NCBI RefSeq assembly: GCF_000420645.1
Contig: NZ_ATVI01000007.1
Span: 186,001 to 250,000, forward strand
DNA from: Nevskia ramosa DSM 11499
Lineage (GTDB): Bacteria; Pseudomonadota; Gammaproteobacteria; Nevskiales; Nevskiaceae
Reading direction: 5' to 3'
Length of the DNA: 64,000 nucleotides
A program made the position numbers and the translations under genes. Below the pieces are notes generated by a model that was not told the DNA's origin, searched no databases, and saw only the letters and a list, made by a program, of their open reading frames with translations. Positions 18,224-25,712 of the stretch are shown in pieces; position 1 is the stretch's first letter, and each line of letters opens with the position of its first letter.

Positions 18224-20124
18224 GCAGCGAGCTCCTCGCGCAACCAGTCGCAAACCTTGGCGCGATCAGTCAGCACCGGCATCGGCGGCAGGCTCGCCAG
18301 CACTCGCTTGCCGTAGCTCTTGCCGCGAATGCGCGGATCGCAGAGCACGATCAGGCCGCGATCGGAAGGATCGCGGATCAGCCGGCCGACACCCTGACGC
18401 AAGCTGGTGATCGCGCGCGGCAACTGCAGTTCGTTGAACGGATTGCCGCCGCGTTCGCGGATCAGCTTGATGCGCGCCTCGAACACCGGATCGCCCTGCT
18501 GGCCGAACGGCAGCTTGTCGATCGCGACCAGCCGCAGCGCCGCACCTTTCACGTCGACGCCTTCCCAGAAACTCGCAGTGGCCACCAGCACGGCATTGCC
18601 GGCTTTCGCGAAGCGATCGATCAGCGCCGCCTTGCCTTCCTCGCCCTGCACCAGCAGCGGAAATGCCAGCGACGCGCGCAGGCGTTCGGCGATGCGATCC
18701 ATCGCCCGATAGCTGGTGCACAGCACGAAGGCGCCGCCGCCGCTGGCTTCGATCAGCGGCACCAGCGCTTCGGCGACGCGGTCCGGGTAGTCGGGATCAT
18801 TCGGGTCCGGCAAGCCCGGCGGCAGGTACAGGCGCGCCTGTTCGGCGTAGTCGAAGGGGCTGTCGAGACGCAGCGTCTCAGCGTCATCAAGGCCCAGGGT
18901 CGCGGTGAAATGCGAGAAATCCTGGTTGGCGGCGATGGTCGCCGAGGTGAAGATCCAGGCGCCGGGATAGGTCGCCATGAAACGCTTGAAGCCTTCGATC
19001 GGTTCGATCGGCGCGGCGTGCAACGCCCCACCCCGGCCGACCGCTTCCGCCCAGCGCACCAGCCCGAGAGCGGCGTTGCCGGCGACCTTGTCGAGCGTGT
19101 TGGCCATCGTCGTCGCGCGCCCGGCGCAATGGGTGAGGCCGGTGGAACGATCGGCAACCGCCTGCAGACAGTCGCGGCATTCGTCGAGCGCCGTCCGCAC
19201 CGCGCCAATGGCAGAAGCCGCGCCGGCACGCGTGGAGAAATCGTCCAGCGACAGACGTCCGCCGAGTTCGCTGAACGGCCGCTCCAGTTCGATCGTCGCC
19301 AGCGCCAGTTGATCGAGCGCTTCGTTGAGACGCGGCATGTCGCGGAACGCTTGGATTTCGACCGCGATGTCGCGGGACAGATCGGACAGCTGCCGCGTCG
19401 ATACCCGTTCGCCGAAGAACTGGGTGGCCAGTTCCGGCAGCTGATGCGCTTCGTCGATGACGATCGCGTCGGCACCGGGCAGCACGCCGAAGCCTTCTTC
19501 CTTGAGTCGGAAATCGGCGAACAGCAGATGGTGGTTGACGACCACCAGATCGGCCGCCTGGGCCGCGCGGCGCGCCTTGACCACGTGGCATTCGGCGAAA
19601 TCGGGGCATTTGCCGCCGAGGCAGTTATCGGCCGTCGAGGTCACCAGCGGCAGCAGCTGATCATCGGCGATGGCCGGCGGCAGCTCGGAGATTTCACCGC
19701 TGTCGGTGCGGATCGCCCAATCGTCGATGTAGGTCAACTTGTCACGACGCACGCGGCTGCGCGGATCGATCACCGCCTTGCGCATCCGGTAGATGCACAG
19801 ATAGTTCGAGCGCCCTTTCAGCAGGCTCACTCTCACCGGCAGGCCGAGCGCGTCGCGGACTTTCGGCAGATCGCGGAAGAACAGTTGATCCTGCAGGTTC
19901 TTGGTGCCGGTGGACACCACGACTCGACGGCCGCTGGCGAGCGCCGGCACCAGATAAGCGTAGGTCTTGCCTGTGCCGGTGCCGGCTTCGACGACCAGCC
20001 GGCTGCGTTCGGCGATCGCCTGTTCGACGGCCGCGGCCATCGTCTGCTGCTGGATGCGCGGCGCGAATCCGGGCAGCGAGCGCGCAAACGGACCTTGCTC
20101 GCCGAGCAGTTCGGCCGCGTTCAC
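18220..20124 (-). CDS. yoaA: ATP-dependent DNA helicase, YoaA/DinG family (XPD-like, Fe-S)
   Basis: A 634-residue superfamily 2 helicase of the XPD/DinG type, close to E. coli YoaA (about 636 residues). Motif I is EAGTGTGKTYAY at about 45-56 and motif II is the DEAH box in VIDEAHQLP near 223. Motif VI-type residues lie in LRQGVGRLIRDPSDRG near 575-590. Four Cys for a [4Fe-4S] cluster are present near 109 (YLCIYRM) and at about 168, 173 and 179 (NCLGGKCPDFAEC). The family unwinds DNA 5' to 3'; E. coli YoaA works in repair of replication-blocking damage with the polymerase III chi subunit. It overlaps tsaB by 4 bp and begins 3 bp after the TPR lipoprotein stop region, so it is co-transcribed. 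Confidence 0.93.
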   Translation of the reverse strand: MNAAELLGEQGPFARSLPGFAPRIQQQTMAAAVEQAIAERSRLVVEAGTGTGKTYAYLVPALASGRRVVVSTGTKNLQDQLFFRDLPKVRDALGLPVRVSLLKGRSNYLCIYRMRKAVIDPRSRVRRDKLTYIDDWAIRTDSGEISELPPAIADDQLLPLVTSTADNCLGGKCPDFAECHVVKARRAAQAADLVVVNHHLLFADFRLKEEGFGVLPGADAIVIDEAHQLPELATQFFGERVSTRQLSDLSRDIAVEIQAFRDMPRLNEALDQLALATIELERPFSELGGRLSLDDFSTRAGAASAIGAVRTALDECRDCLQAVADRSTGLTHCAGRATTMANTLDKVAGNAALGLVRWAEAVGRGGALHAAPIEPIEGFKRFMATYPGAWIFTSATIAANQDFSHFTATLGLDDAETLRLDSPFDYAEQARLYLPPGLPDPNDPDYPDRVAEALVPLIEASGGGAFVLCTSYRAMDRIAERLRASLAFPLLVQGEEGKAALIDRFAKAGNAVLVATASFWEGVDVKGAALRLVAIDKLPFGQQGDPVFEARIKLIRERGGNPFNELQLPRAITSLRQGVGRLIRDPSDRGLIVLCDPRIRGKSYGKRVLASLPPMPVLTDRAKVCDWLREELAA

Positions 20125-20768
20125 GGTACCGCGGAGGCTGCCGCCGGCATGGCGCCGCCGCCACCGCTGGCAGCAAGTGCGCTGCCGATTTCGTCGGCGC
20201 GAGTCCGCGCCGCCTGTGCAGCCGGCGTGTTGCCGTAGACCGCGAGCGCCGAAGCGATCACCCGCCAGTTACCGAGTTCCAGCCAGGGATTGCCACGCGC
20301 CAGGCTATTCGACTTGCGGGCCGCACTTTCAGCCTGCTCGACGTTGTGCAGCGCCAGATGGGTTTCGGCCATCGCCTGCCAGACGAAAGCATTCTTCGGC
20401 TCGATACGCAGCGCCCGTTCGTACTGGCCGAGCGCGTCCTGAGGACGGCTGGCGCTACGGAAGTTCTGCGCCTGCTTGGCCAGCGCCAGTACTGCAGGAC
20501 CCGTGCCGGCCGCAGCCAGCGTCTTCGGGAAGCTCTCGGCCGACGGCTGCTGGCGGACCGGCGGTTGGGTCGGTTGCAGCGGCGGAATGGTTTCGGCTGG
20601 CGCCGTCGTCGGCGGCAACGCTGGTGGCTGGGTCTGCTGAGTGGACTCCTGCCGCGTCGGCACCGTTGGCTGCGCCACGCAGGCGGCCAGCAAGGCGACG
20701 GCCATCAGCGCAACAGGTGTCAGCACACGGGGCTTGCGGGCCGCCGTGACAGTCGAAAACGGGGTCAT
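20121..20768 (-). CDS. lpoP: TPR outer-membrane lipoprotein, probable PBP1b activator (LpoP-like)
   Basis: A 215-residue lipoprotein. The start at 20768 (MTPFSTVTAARKPRV) overlaps the mrcB stop by 4 bp. The lipobox ALLAAC places the lipidated Cys near residue 29. A Gln/Thr/Pro-rich linker of about 50 residues follows, long enough to cross the peptidoglycan, and then two to three TPR units (for example RPQDALGQYERALRIEPKNAFVWQ and LALHNVEQAESAARKS). Pseudomonas LpoP, an outer-membrane TPR lipoprotein encoded next to the PBP1b gene, activates that synthase. The same order, domain type and lipidation are seen here, so the role is inferred from context. The C-terminal tail is Gly/Ala-rich. Confidence 0.72.
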   Translation of the reverse strand: MTPFSTVTAARKPRVLTPVALMAVALLAACVAQPTVPTRQESTQQTQPPALPPTTAPAETIPPLQPTQPPVRQQPSAESFPKTLAAAGTGPAVLALAKQAQNFRSASRPQDALGQYERALRIEPKNAFVWQAMAETHLALHNVEQAESAARKSNSLARGNPWLELGNWRVIASALAVYGNTPAAQAARTRADEIGSALAASGGGGAMPAAASAVP

Positions 20769-23065
20769 CGGAAGATGTCTTTCAGCCAATCCAGTGGCGA
20801 GGATTGTCCCGCATTCGCGCAGGGCGCGTAATCCTTCGGCAGCGCGCCGCTGAGGAACGGCACCGTCACCTGGGCGGCGCAGCCAGCGTCGGCAAGCAAG
20901 CCGGTGACCGGATCGATCTGCGCTTCTTCGACACCGGCCGGCGGTGTCAGATCAATGCCGCGCGCATCGAGATCGCGCATCAGCCGGCCCCAGATGCGCA
21001 GCGCGCCGGCGGCGCCATCGAGGCCCACCGGCTTGTTGTCGTCGCGGCCGACCCAGACCACGGCGACCCGGTCGCTGCCGAAACCGGCGAACCAGGAATC
21101 TCGCGCGTCATCGGTGGTGCCGGTCTTGCCAGCGAATTTCTGGCCGGCAGGCAGTACCGACACCGCCCAGCGCCCGGTGCCGAATTCGATGACTTTCTGC
21201 ATCGCCCAGGTGGTGAGATAGACCGGCCCTTCGGGCAAGGTCTGCTTGAGCTGGAAGCTGTAACGCGACAGCGGCTGGCCTTCCTTGGTCATCACCTCGC
21301 GGATCGCCAGCAGCGGCGTCAGATAGCCGCTGGCGGCAAGCGTCGAATAGATCTGCGCGACGTCGAGCGGTGATGCGTTGATTGCACCGAGAAACATCGA
21401 CGGCAGCCGCGGCGGGCCTTGCAGACCAGCCGCTTCGATCAGGTCATGGACGCGGTCGACGCCGATATCCAGGCCGATGCGCACCGTTGGCAGGTTGTAG
21501 CTCTTGGCCAGCGCCACATGTAGCGGCACATTGCCGTGCAACTGGCGGTCGTAATTCTTCGGCGCCCAGTGGCTGCCATTCAGCATCTTCAGATCGATCG
21601 GTTCGTCGGCGATCGTGCTGTACAGGTTGTAGCGGCCCGGATCGGCCAGCGCCGCCAGATAGACGAAGGGCTTGGCCAGCGAGCCAATCGGGCGCTGGGA
21701 ATCGAGCGCGCGATTGAAACCGGGATAGCGGACATTGCGATCGCCGACCATCGCCAGCACTTCGCCGCCTTCGACGCTGGTGACCACACCAGCCGCCTGC
21801 AGAGTGCCCGGCTTCAGCTGACGGTTCTTTTCGAGATCCGGCAGGTCGGCAATGATCCGCGCCTCCAGCCGTTCCTGGGCGCGTGGATCGAGCGTGGTGA
21901 AGATGCGCAGGCCTTCGCTGCCCAGGTCTTCCTCGCGGTACAGGCCTTTGATCTGGCGACGCACCAGGTCGATGAACGCCGGGTAACGCTCGACGCCGCC
22001 GGCCACGCTGTTCAGCACGCCGAGCGGCGTCAGCGCTTCGGCTTCGCGCTCGTCGTCGCGGATCAGGCCGCCGTCTTCCATCAACTGCAGCACCAGATCG
22101 CGGCGATCCTTGACCCGCTCCGGTGACTTGCGCGGGTTGTAGACCGTCGGCCCCTTGGCGATGCCGACCAGCAGCGCGATCTCGGCCGGGCGCAATTCGT
22201 TCAGCGGCTTGTTGAAGTAGAACTGGCTGGCCAGACCGAAGCCGTGGATCGCTCGCGAACCGTCCTGGCCGAGCCAGACCTCGTTCAGATAAGCCTCAAG
22301 AATGTCGTTCTTGGAAACATGGCGTTCGAGCAGGATCGCCATCAGCGCTTCGTTGATCTTTCGGCCGTAGCTCTGTTCGTTGGACAGGAACAGGTTCTTG
22401 ATCAACTGCTGGGTGAGGGTCGAACCGCCCTGCTTTCTGCTGCCACTGCTGAACAGATTGCTGAACGCCGCGCGCAGGATGCCTTTCGGGCTGACGCCGA
22501 AGTGATCGGCGAAGGCGCGATCCTCGACTCGAATCAAGGTCGCCGGCAGCAGCGGCGGCACTTCCGACAGCTTGACCAGCACCCGATCCTCACCGCTGTG
22601 GCTCGGATAGATGCTGCCGATCAGCATCGGATCCAGCCGCAGCAGATCGATGGACGCATCGCTGCCCATCGCCCGCAAGCTGGTCAGGCTGCTGGCGTCG
22701 CTTTTCACGGCCAGGCGCATCTCCGGCTGCACGCCATCCCAGAATGCGAAGGCCCGGGTATCGACACGCAACTCACTGCCGCTTACCGCAAAAGTGCCCG
22801 GCCCGGTCAGCTCGTCGCTGGCCCGATAACCGAGCCGTTCAAGCTCGCGGCGGAGTTCGGTGATGCTGATTCGTGCGCCGGGATAGAGCTCAAGCGGCGA
22901 GGCATAGACCTGCGCAGGCAACACCCAGCGCACGCCGGCGTAGCGGGCGCGCACGTCCTGATCGAGCCTGACCAGCCAGAACGAAAGTCCGAGCAGGCCG
23001 ACGCTGAACGAGATCGCCAGGCCGATCAACAGCCAGCGCAGGAGCGGAGATTTGATGCGAATCAT
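20765..23065 (-). CDS. mrcB: Bifunctional penicillin-binding protein 1b
   Basis: A 766-residue class A PBP that polymerises lipid II (glycosyltransferase) and cross-links peptides (transpeptidase). A transmembrane anchor lies at about residues 10-32, then a UB2H-like domain at about 55-130. The GT51 domain follows, with EDRAF near 181 (catalytic Glu) and GGSTLTQQLIKNLFL near 220. The transpeptidase domain has SLAK near 461 (active Ser), SYN near 519 and KTGTT near 647. The UB2H region and PBP1b-type glycosyltransferase identify it as PBP1b, not PBP1a. It is the first gene of an overlapping operon with its likely lipoprotein activator, yoaA and tsaB. The start at 23065 follows directly into the basic-rich cytoplasmic tip. 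Confidence 0.95.
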   Translation of the reverse strand: MIRIKSPLLRWLLIGLAISFSVGLLGLSFWLVRLDQDVRARYAGVRWVLPAQVYASPLELYPGARISITELRRELERLGYRASDELTGPGTFAVSGSELRVDTRAFAFWDGVQPEMRLAVKSDASSLTSLRAMGSDASIDLLRLDPMLIGSIYPSHSGEDRVLVKLSEVPPLLPATLIRVEDRAFADHFGVSPKGILRAAFSNLFSSGSRKQGGSTLTQQLIKNLFLSNEQSYGRKINEALMAILLERHVSKNDILEAYLNEVWLGQDGSRAIHGFGLASQFYFNKPLNELRPAEIALLVGIAKGPTVYNPRKSPERVKDRRDLVLQLMEDGGLIRDDEREAEALTPLGVLNSVAGGVERYPAFIDLVRRQIKGLYREEDLGSEGLRIFTTLDPRAQERLEARIIADLPDLEKNRQLKPGTLQAAGVVTSVEGGEVLAMVGDRNVRYPGFNRALDSQRPIGSLAKPFVYLAALADPGRYNLYSTIADEPIDLKMLNGSHWAPKNYDRQLHGNVPLHVALAKSYNLPTVRIGLDIGVDRVHDLIEAAGLQGPPRLPSMFLGAINASPLDVAQIYSTLAASGYLTPLLAIREVMTKEGQPLSRYSFQLKQTLPEGPVYLTTWAMQKVIEFGTGRWAVSVLPAGQKFAGKTGTTDDARDSWFAGFGSDRVAVVWVGRDDNKPVGLDGAAGALRIWGRLMRDLDARGIDLTPPAGVEEAQIDPVTGLLADAGCAAQVTVPFLSGALPKDYAPCANAGQSSPLDWLKDIFR

Positions 23066-23177
23066 GAACCGCGAATGGTAACGGCTTTCCCGGCAGATCG
23101 CCGTTCCCGCACAGCCTCTGCCGCTTCAGGATCGCCGGCGACTGCGGACGGACAAGGTCTGCAGTCAGCCTTCCGAA

Positions 23178-23891
23178 TCAGCTACGCGCCTCGCGTTCCA
23201 TCGCTTCGAGGCCAAGATGACGGACGTCCTTGCCCTTGACGAAGTAGATGACGTATTCGGCGATGTTGCGAGCGTGATCGCCGATCCGCTCCAGCGCGCG
23301 CACCGACCAGATCACGTCGAGCACCCGGCGGATGGTGCGCGGGTCTTCCATCATGAAGGTGATGCACTGGCGCAGCAGCGCCTCATATTCGCGGTCCACC
23401 GCAACATCTTCCTGGGCCACGGCGAGGGCGGCGTCGACATCCATGCGCGCGAAGGCATCCAGCGCATCACGGACCATCTGCGAGACGTGACGCGACAGGT
23501 GGCCGACCTCGACCAGCGGTGCCGGCGAGCGCTCGTGCTGACCCAGATCGATCGCCATGCGGGCGATCTTCGAGGCTTCATCGCCGATCCGTTCGAGATC
23601 GGTGATGGTCTTGATCACGGCGTAGACCAGACGCAGATCTCCGGCCGTTGGCTGGCGGCGAGCCAGAATGCCGCTGCATTCCTCGTCGATCTGCACTTCG
23701 AGCTGATTGACGCGGATATCGTTGCGCCTGACTTCATCGGCGAGTTCGCTGTCGGCTTCGATCAGCGCCCGCGTGGCATCGACGATCTGCTGTTCGACGA
23801 GCCCGCCCATCGCCAGCACGCGCTGACGGACATCCTCCAGTTCGGAGTTGTACTGGCTGGAGATGTGCGACTTGTAGGAAGGCGTGTTCAT
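23178..23891 (-). CDS. phoU: Phosphate signalling regulator PhoU
   Basis: A 237-residue all-helical protein with two PhoU repeats (about 20-110 and 125-215). Each has the metal-binding type acidic motif, seen as ELADEVRRNDIRVNQLE and DLERIGDEASKIARMA in the first half and ALERIGDHARNIAEYV in the second. PhoU links the Pst phosphate transporter to PhoR and keeps PhoB inactive when phosphate is plentiful. The start ATG at 23891 gives MNTPSYKSHISSQYNSELED, the usual N-terminus. It is downstream of the porin and of phoB-phoR on the same strand, but no pst genes are in the window. I see no Pho box directly upstream, so it may have a separate promoter or rely on read-through. Confidence 0.94.
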   Translation of the reverse strand: MNTPSYKSHISSQYNSELEDVRQRVLAMGGLVEQQIVDATRALIEADSELADEVRRNDIRVNQLEVQIDEECSGILARRQPTAGDLRLVYAVIKTITDLERIGDEASKIARMAIDLGQHERSPAPLVEVGHLSRHVSQMVRDALDAFARMDVDAALAVAQEDVAVDREYEALLRQCITFMMEDPRTIRRVLDVIWSVRALERIGDHARNIAEYVIYFVKGKDVRHLGLEAMEREARS

Positions 23892-23997
23892 GAGCGCTGT
23901 GAGAGTCCGGATTCAAAGGTGTTGCCTGCTTTAGTCTAGCGGGCATTGCGCCGGACGAGGACCGGACGCTGACGATCGCTTGCCGGCAGGATCAAGA

Positions 23998-24031
23998 ACG
24001 GCCGCGCAAGCCTTATCACTTGCGCGGCCGT
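23998..24031 (-). terminator. Strong hairpin, probable terminator of the porin region
   Basis: A 13-bp perfect stem (arms 23998-24010 and 24019-24031, left arm ACGGCCGCGCAAG) with an 8-base loop. On the minus strand the stem is followed by TTCTTG, a short T-rich tract. It lies just downstream of the porin remnant and about 130 bp after the intact porin stop, before phoU. Confidence 0.6.
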
Positions 24032-24052
24032 CATCTCTCGCTGCAACCGATC

Positions 24053-24145
24053 TCAGAACGCGATCTGCATGCGGACGTTACTGGAGTGCGTGAGGTCGTC
24101 GCTGACCTCGCGGCAACCACCGTCGTGCAGATTGAACATCGGAGG
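24053..24145 (-). pseudogene. 3' remnant of a second phosphate-type porin
   Basis: Read on the minus strand, this stretch encodes about 29 residues ending SDDLTHSSNVRMQIAF and a stop at 24053-24055. The intact porin next to it ends with MFN, about ten residues, then GDNTSSYNARVQLAF. Both start this block with MFN, are 27-28 residues long after it, keep S-x-x-x-R-[VM]-Q-[LI]-A-F, and end in Phe as outer-membrane barrels do. The similarity stops upstream, where no start or open frame of useful length exists. The simplest reading is a tandem porin duplicate of which only the last strand and the terminator survive. Similarity over so short a stretch is suggestive, not decisive. Confidence 0.5.
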
Positions 24146-24163
24146 TGTCAATGGAGTGACGGA

Positions 24164-25456
24164 TCAGAACGCCAGCTGGACGCGCGCGTTGTACGAGCTG
24201 GTGTTGTCGCCAGTCACGTTATTGTCACCGCGGATGTAATTGAACATGAAGCGCACGGCCGGATTGACGTAGTAGTTGGCACCGACGGTGTACTGCTGGA
24301 CATAGCAGCCTTCGCCAGTCCGGGACGGAGCGGCAGTGGGGTAGGCGCTGTTGCAGACGCCGTCACCCGCTGAACGATCCTGGTTGAGGATCTTGTCGTA
24401 CCGGGCGACCAGTTCGACGGCGCCAATCGGGCTGTTGACCTTCGGCGAGCCGAAAGTGCCGCGATCCTTCTTGTAGGTCTTCGTCTCGCCGGTCAGGAAC
24501 ACGCTGCCCTGGACGGTGACTGCTTCGATGCGGTCGATCGTGCGGCCGTCCGCCTGGACCGCCGTGTCTTCCCAACGGGTCTCGGCATATTCCGACTGCA
24601 GGAACACCGGGCCGTACGTACCGGCCAGTTCGACGCCCCAGAAGGTTTCCGACGAGCCACTGGCGCCGCCGATGACCTGGGTCGGGCCGAGCACCTGGGT
24701 CGCGCTGTTGCGACCCGCATAGGTCACCGAGCCCGGCGCGACGGTTTCGTTGCCACCCTTGCCGAAGTCATCGATACCACCCCAGGCACCGAGATGGAGC
24801 TTCATGTCGTTGGCGTCGTAGGCGAGCCAGGTCAGACGCTCCGAAGTACCGAAGCCCTGGCCGGCATTGTTGCCCAGCGGATGCGCCGCATCGTAGACCG
24901 AGGCCTGGGCCAGGAAGAAGCCGAAGTCCGTGTTGATCGGGCGCTTGTAGAAAACGCCCGGCTGGTACTGACGATTGCCGCCGGCGAGCAGGGAGTTGGT
25001 CAGCATCGGACGCTCCATCAGCAGGATTTCGTTCGAGCTGGTCAGTTCTTCGATCGAGCGGAACGGCTTGTGTTGGCCGATGATCAGATCGCCGCCGAAC
25101 ACCTGGTGGCTGACCCACATTTCGCGGATCGAATTCGGCGACTGGCCGGCCGTGAAGTCGTTCTCGAACTTGAACCGCCAGTCATACAGCTTGCCGGTCA
25201 GGGTCAGGTAGGAACGGCGGACATAGACGCCGCTGGTCGTGGCGTTGGCGGTGTTGGTGGGAATTTCCTCGATCTTGCCTTCGTCGAACAACACGCCGTC
25301 AAGCTGAATGCGGCCACCGATGCCGAATTCGAACTTGCCGTCCGCGGTCTTGATCTTCAAACCACCGCTGGTGGTCGCGTCGTCCGCGCTGGCAACGCTG
25401 GCGGCGGTGGCGCCGATAAGGAAAATCGCGGCTGCATGCTGGAGCAGTTTGTTCAC
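24164..25456 (-). CDS. Phosphate-starvation porin, OprP/OprO family
   Basis: A 430-residue outer-membrane beta-barrel of the OprO/OprP family, which forms anion channels for phosphate or polyphosphate. I choose the GTG at 25456, since it gives a typical signal peptide (NKLLQHAAAIFLIGATAASV, cleaved near ASA) before the mature start. The upstream frame extension crosses the leader hairpin and is rejected. Family features are the N-terminal GLKIKTADGKFEFGIGGRIQLDG strand, FKFENDFT, and the closing strand ARVQLAF with C-terminal Phe. A three-unit Pho box lies 147 bp upstream and phoR-phoB are the next genes, so induction by phosphate limitation is very likely. Specificity for phosphate over other anions is inferred from context. 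Confidence 0.87.
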   Translation of the reverse strand: MNKLLQHAAAIFLIGATAASVASADDATTSGGLKIKTADGKFEFGIGGRIQLDGVLFDEGKIEEIPTNTANATTSGVYVRRSYLTLTGKLYDWRFKFENDFTAGQSPNSIREMWVSHQVFGGDLIIGQHKPFRSIEELTSSNEILLMERPMLTNSLLAGGNRQYQPGVFYKRPINTDFGFFLAQASVYDAAHPLGNNAGQGFGTSERLTWLAYDANDMKLHLGAWGGIDDFGKGGNETVAPGSVTYAGRNSATQVLGPTQVIGGASGSSETFWGVELAGTYGPVFLQSEYAETRWEDTAVQADGRTIDRIEAVTVQGSVFLTGETKTYKKDRGTFGSPKVNSPIGAVELVARYDKILNQDRSAGDGVCNSAYPTAAPSRTGEGCYVQQYTVGANYYVNPAVRFMFNYIRGDNNVTGDNTSSYNARVQLAF

Positions 25457-25526
25457 TAAAGGACTCTCGAAGGGTGGCGGGAAGTTCTCCAGCTCCCGCC
25501 TCGAATCGTCCTGAGGCGCGAACTGG

Positions 25527-25561
25527 AATCTGCAAATCGTCGTTATAACGATGTGCAGATT
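25527..25561 (-). repeat. Long hairpin in the porin leader
   Basis: Arms AATCTGCA and ATCGT (25527-25540, one unpaired position) match ACGAT and TGCAGATT (25548-25561) around a 7-base loop, making 13 pairs of 14. It lies between the Pho box and the GTG start, so it should be in the 5' untranslated mRNA, about 70 nt before the start codon. It could stabilise the message or bind a regulator as DNA; the sequence alone does not decide. Confidence 0.55.
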
Positions 25562-25602
25562 TTGTCGACGCCGGCATTCTTGAATCCTTCGATTTCGGTT
25601 TG

Positions 25603-25631
25603 ATGACGGAATTGTGACATTCACGTGACAA
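25603..25631 (-). promoter_or_regulatory. Pho box (three 11-bp spaced units) of the porin gene
   Basis: On the minus strand TTGTCAC (25625-25631), ATGTCAC (25614-25620) and CCGTCAT (25603-25609) are direct repeats spaced exactly 11 bp, separated by AT-rich 4-base spacers GTGA and AATT. This is the classical PhoB-binding arrangement (consensus CTGTCAT units). A lone CTGTCAT half-site also occurs at 25677-25683 but is out of phase. Confidence 0.85.
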
Positions 25632-25686
25632 GCCAGCCGAAGGCCGAACTTATTGTTTCATTTCAATGATTTTGATATGACAGCAA

Positions 25687-25703
25687 CGGCCCGGATCGGG
25701 CCG
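25687..25703 (-). terminator. Short GC hairpin after phoR
   Basis: CGGCCCG (25687-25693) and CGGGCCG (25697-25703) pair around a 3-base loop, 10 bp past the phoR stop codon. There is no proper T-run on the minus strand, so it may be only a partial terminator between phoR and the porin promoter. Confidence 0.35.
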
Positions 25704-25712
25704 GGAACGCGA

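Noticed and set aside
23892-24052. A Pho box upstream of phoU
   Set aside because: No pair of TGTCA units at 11-bp spacing is present on the minus strand here.
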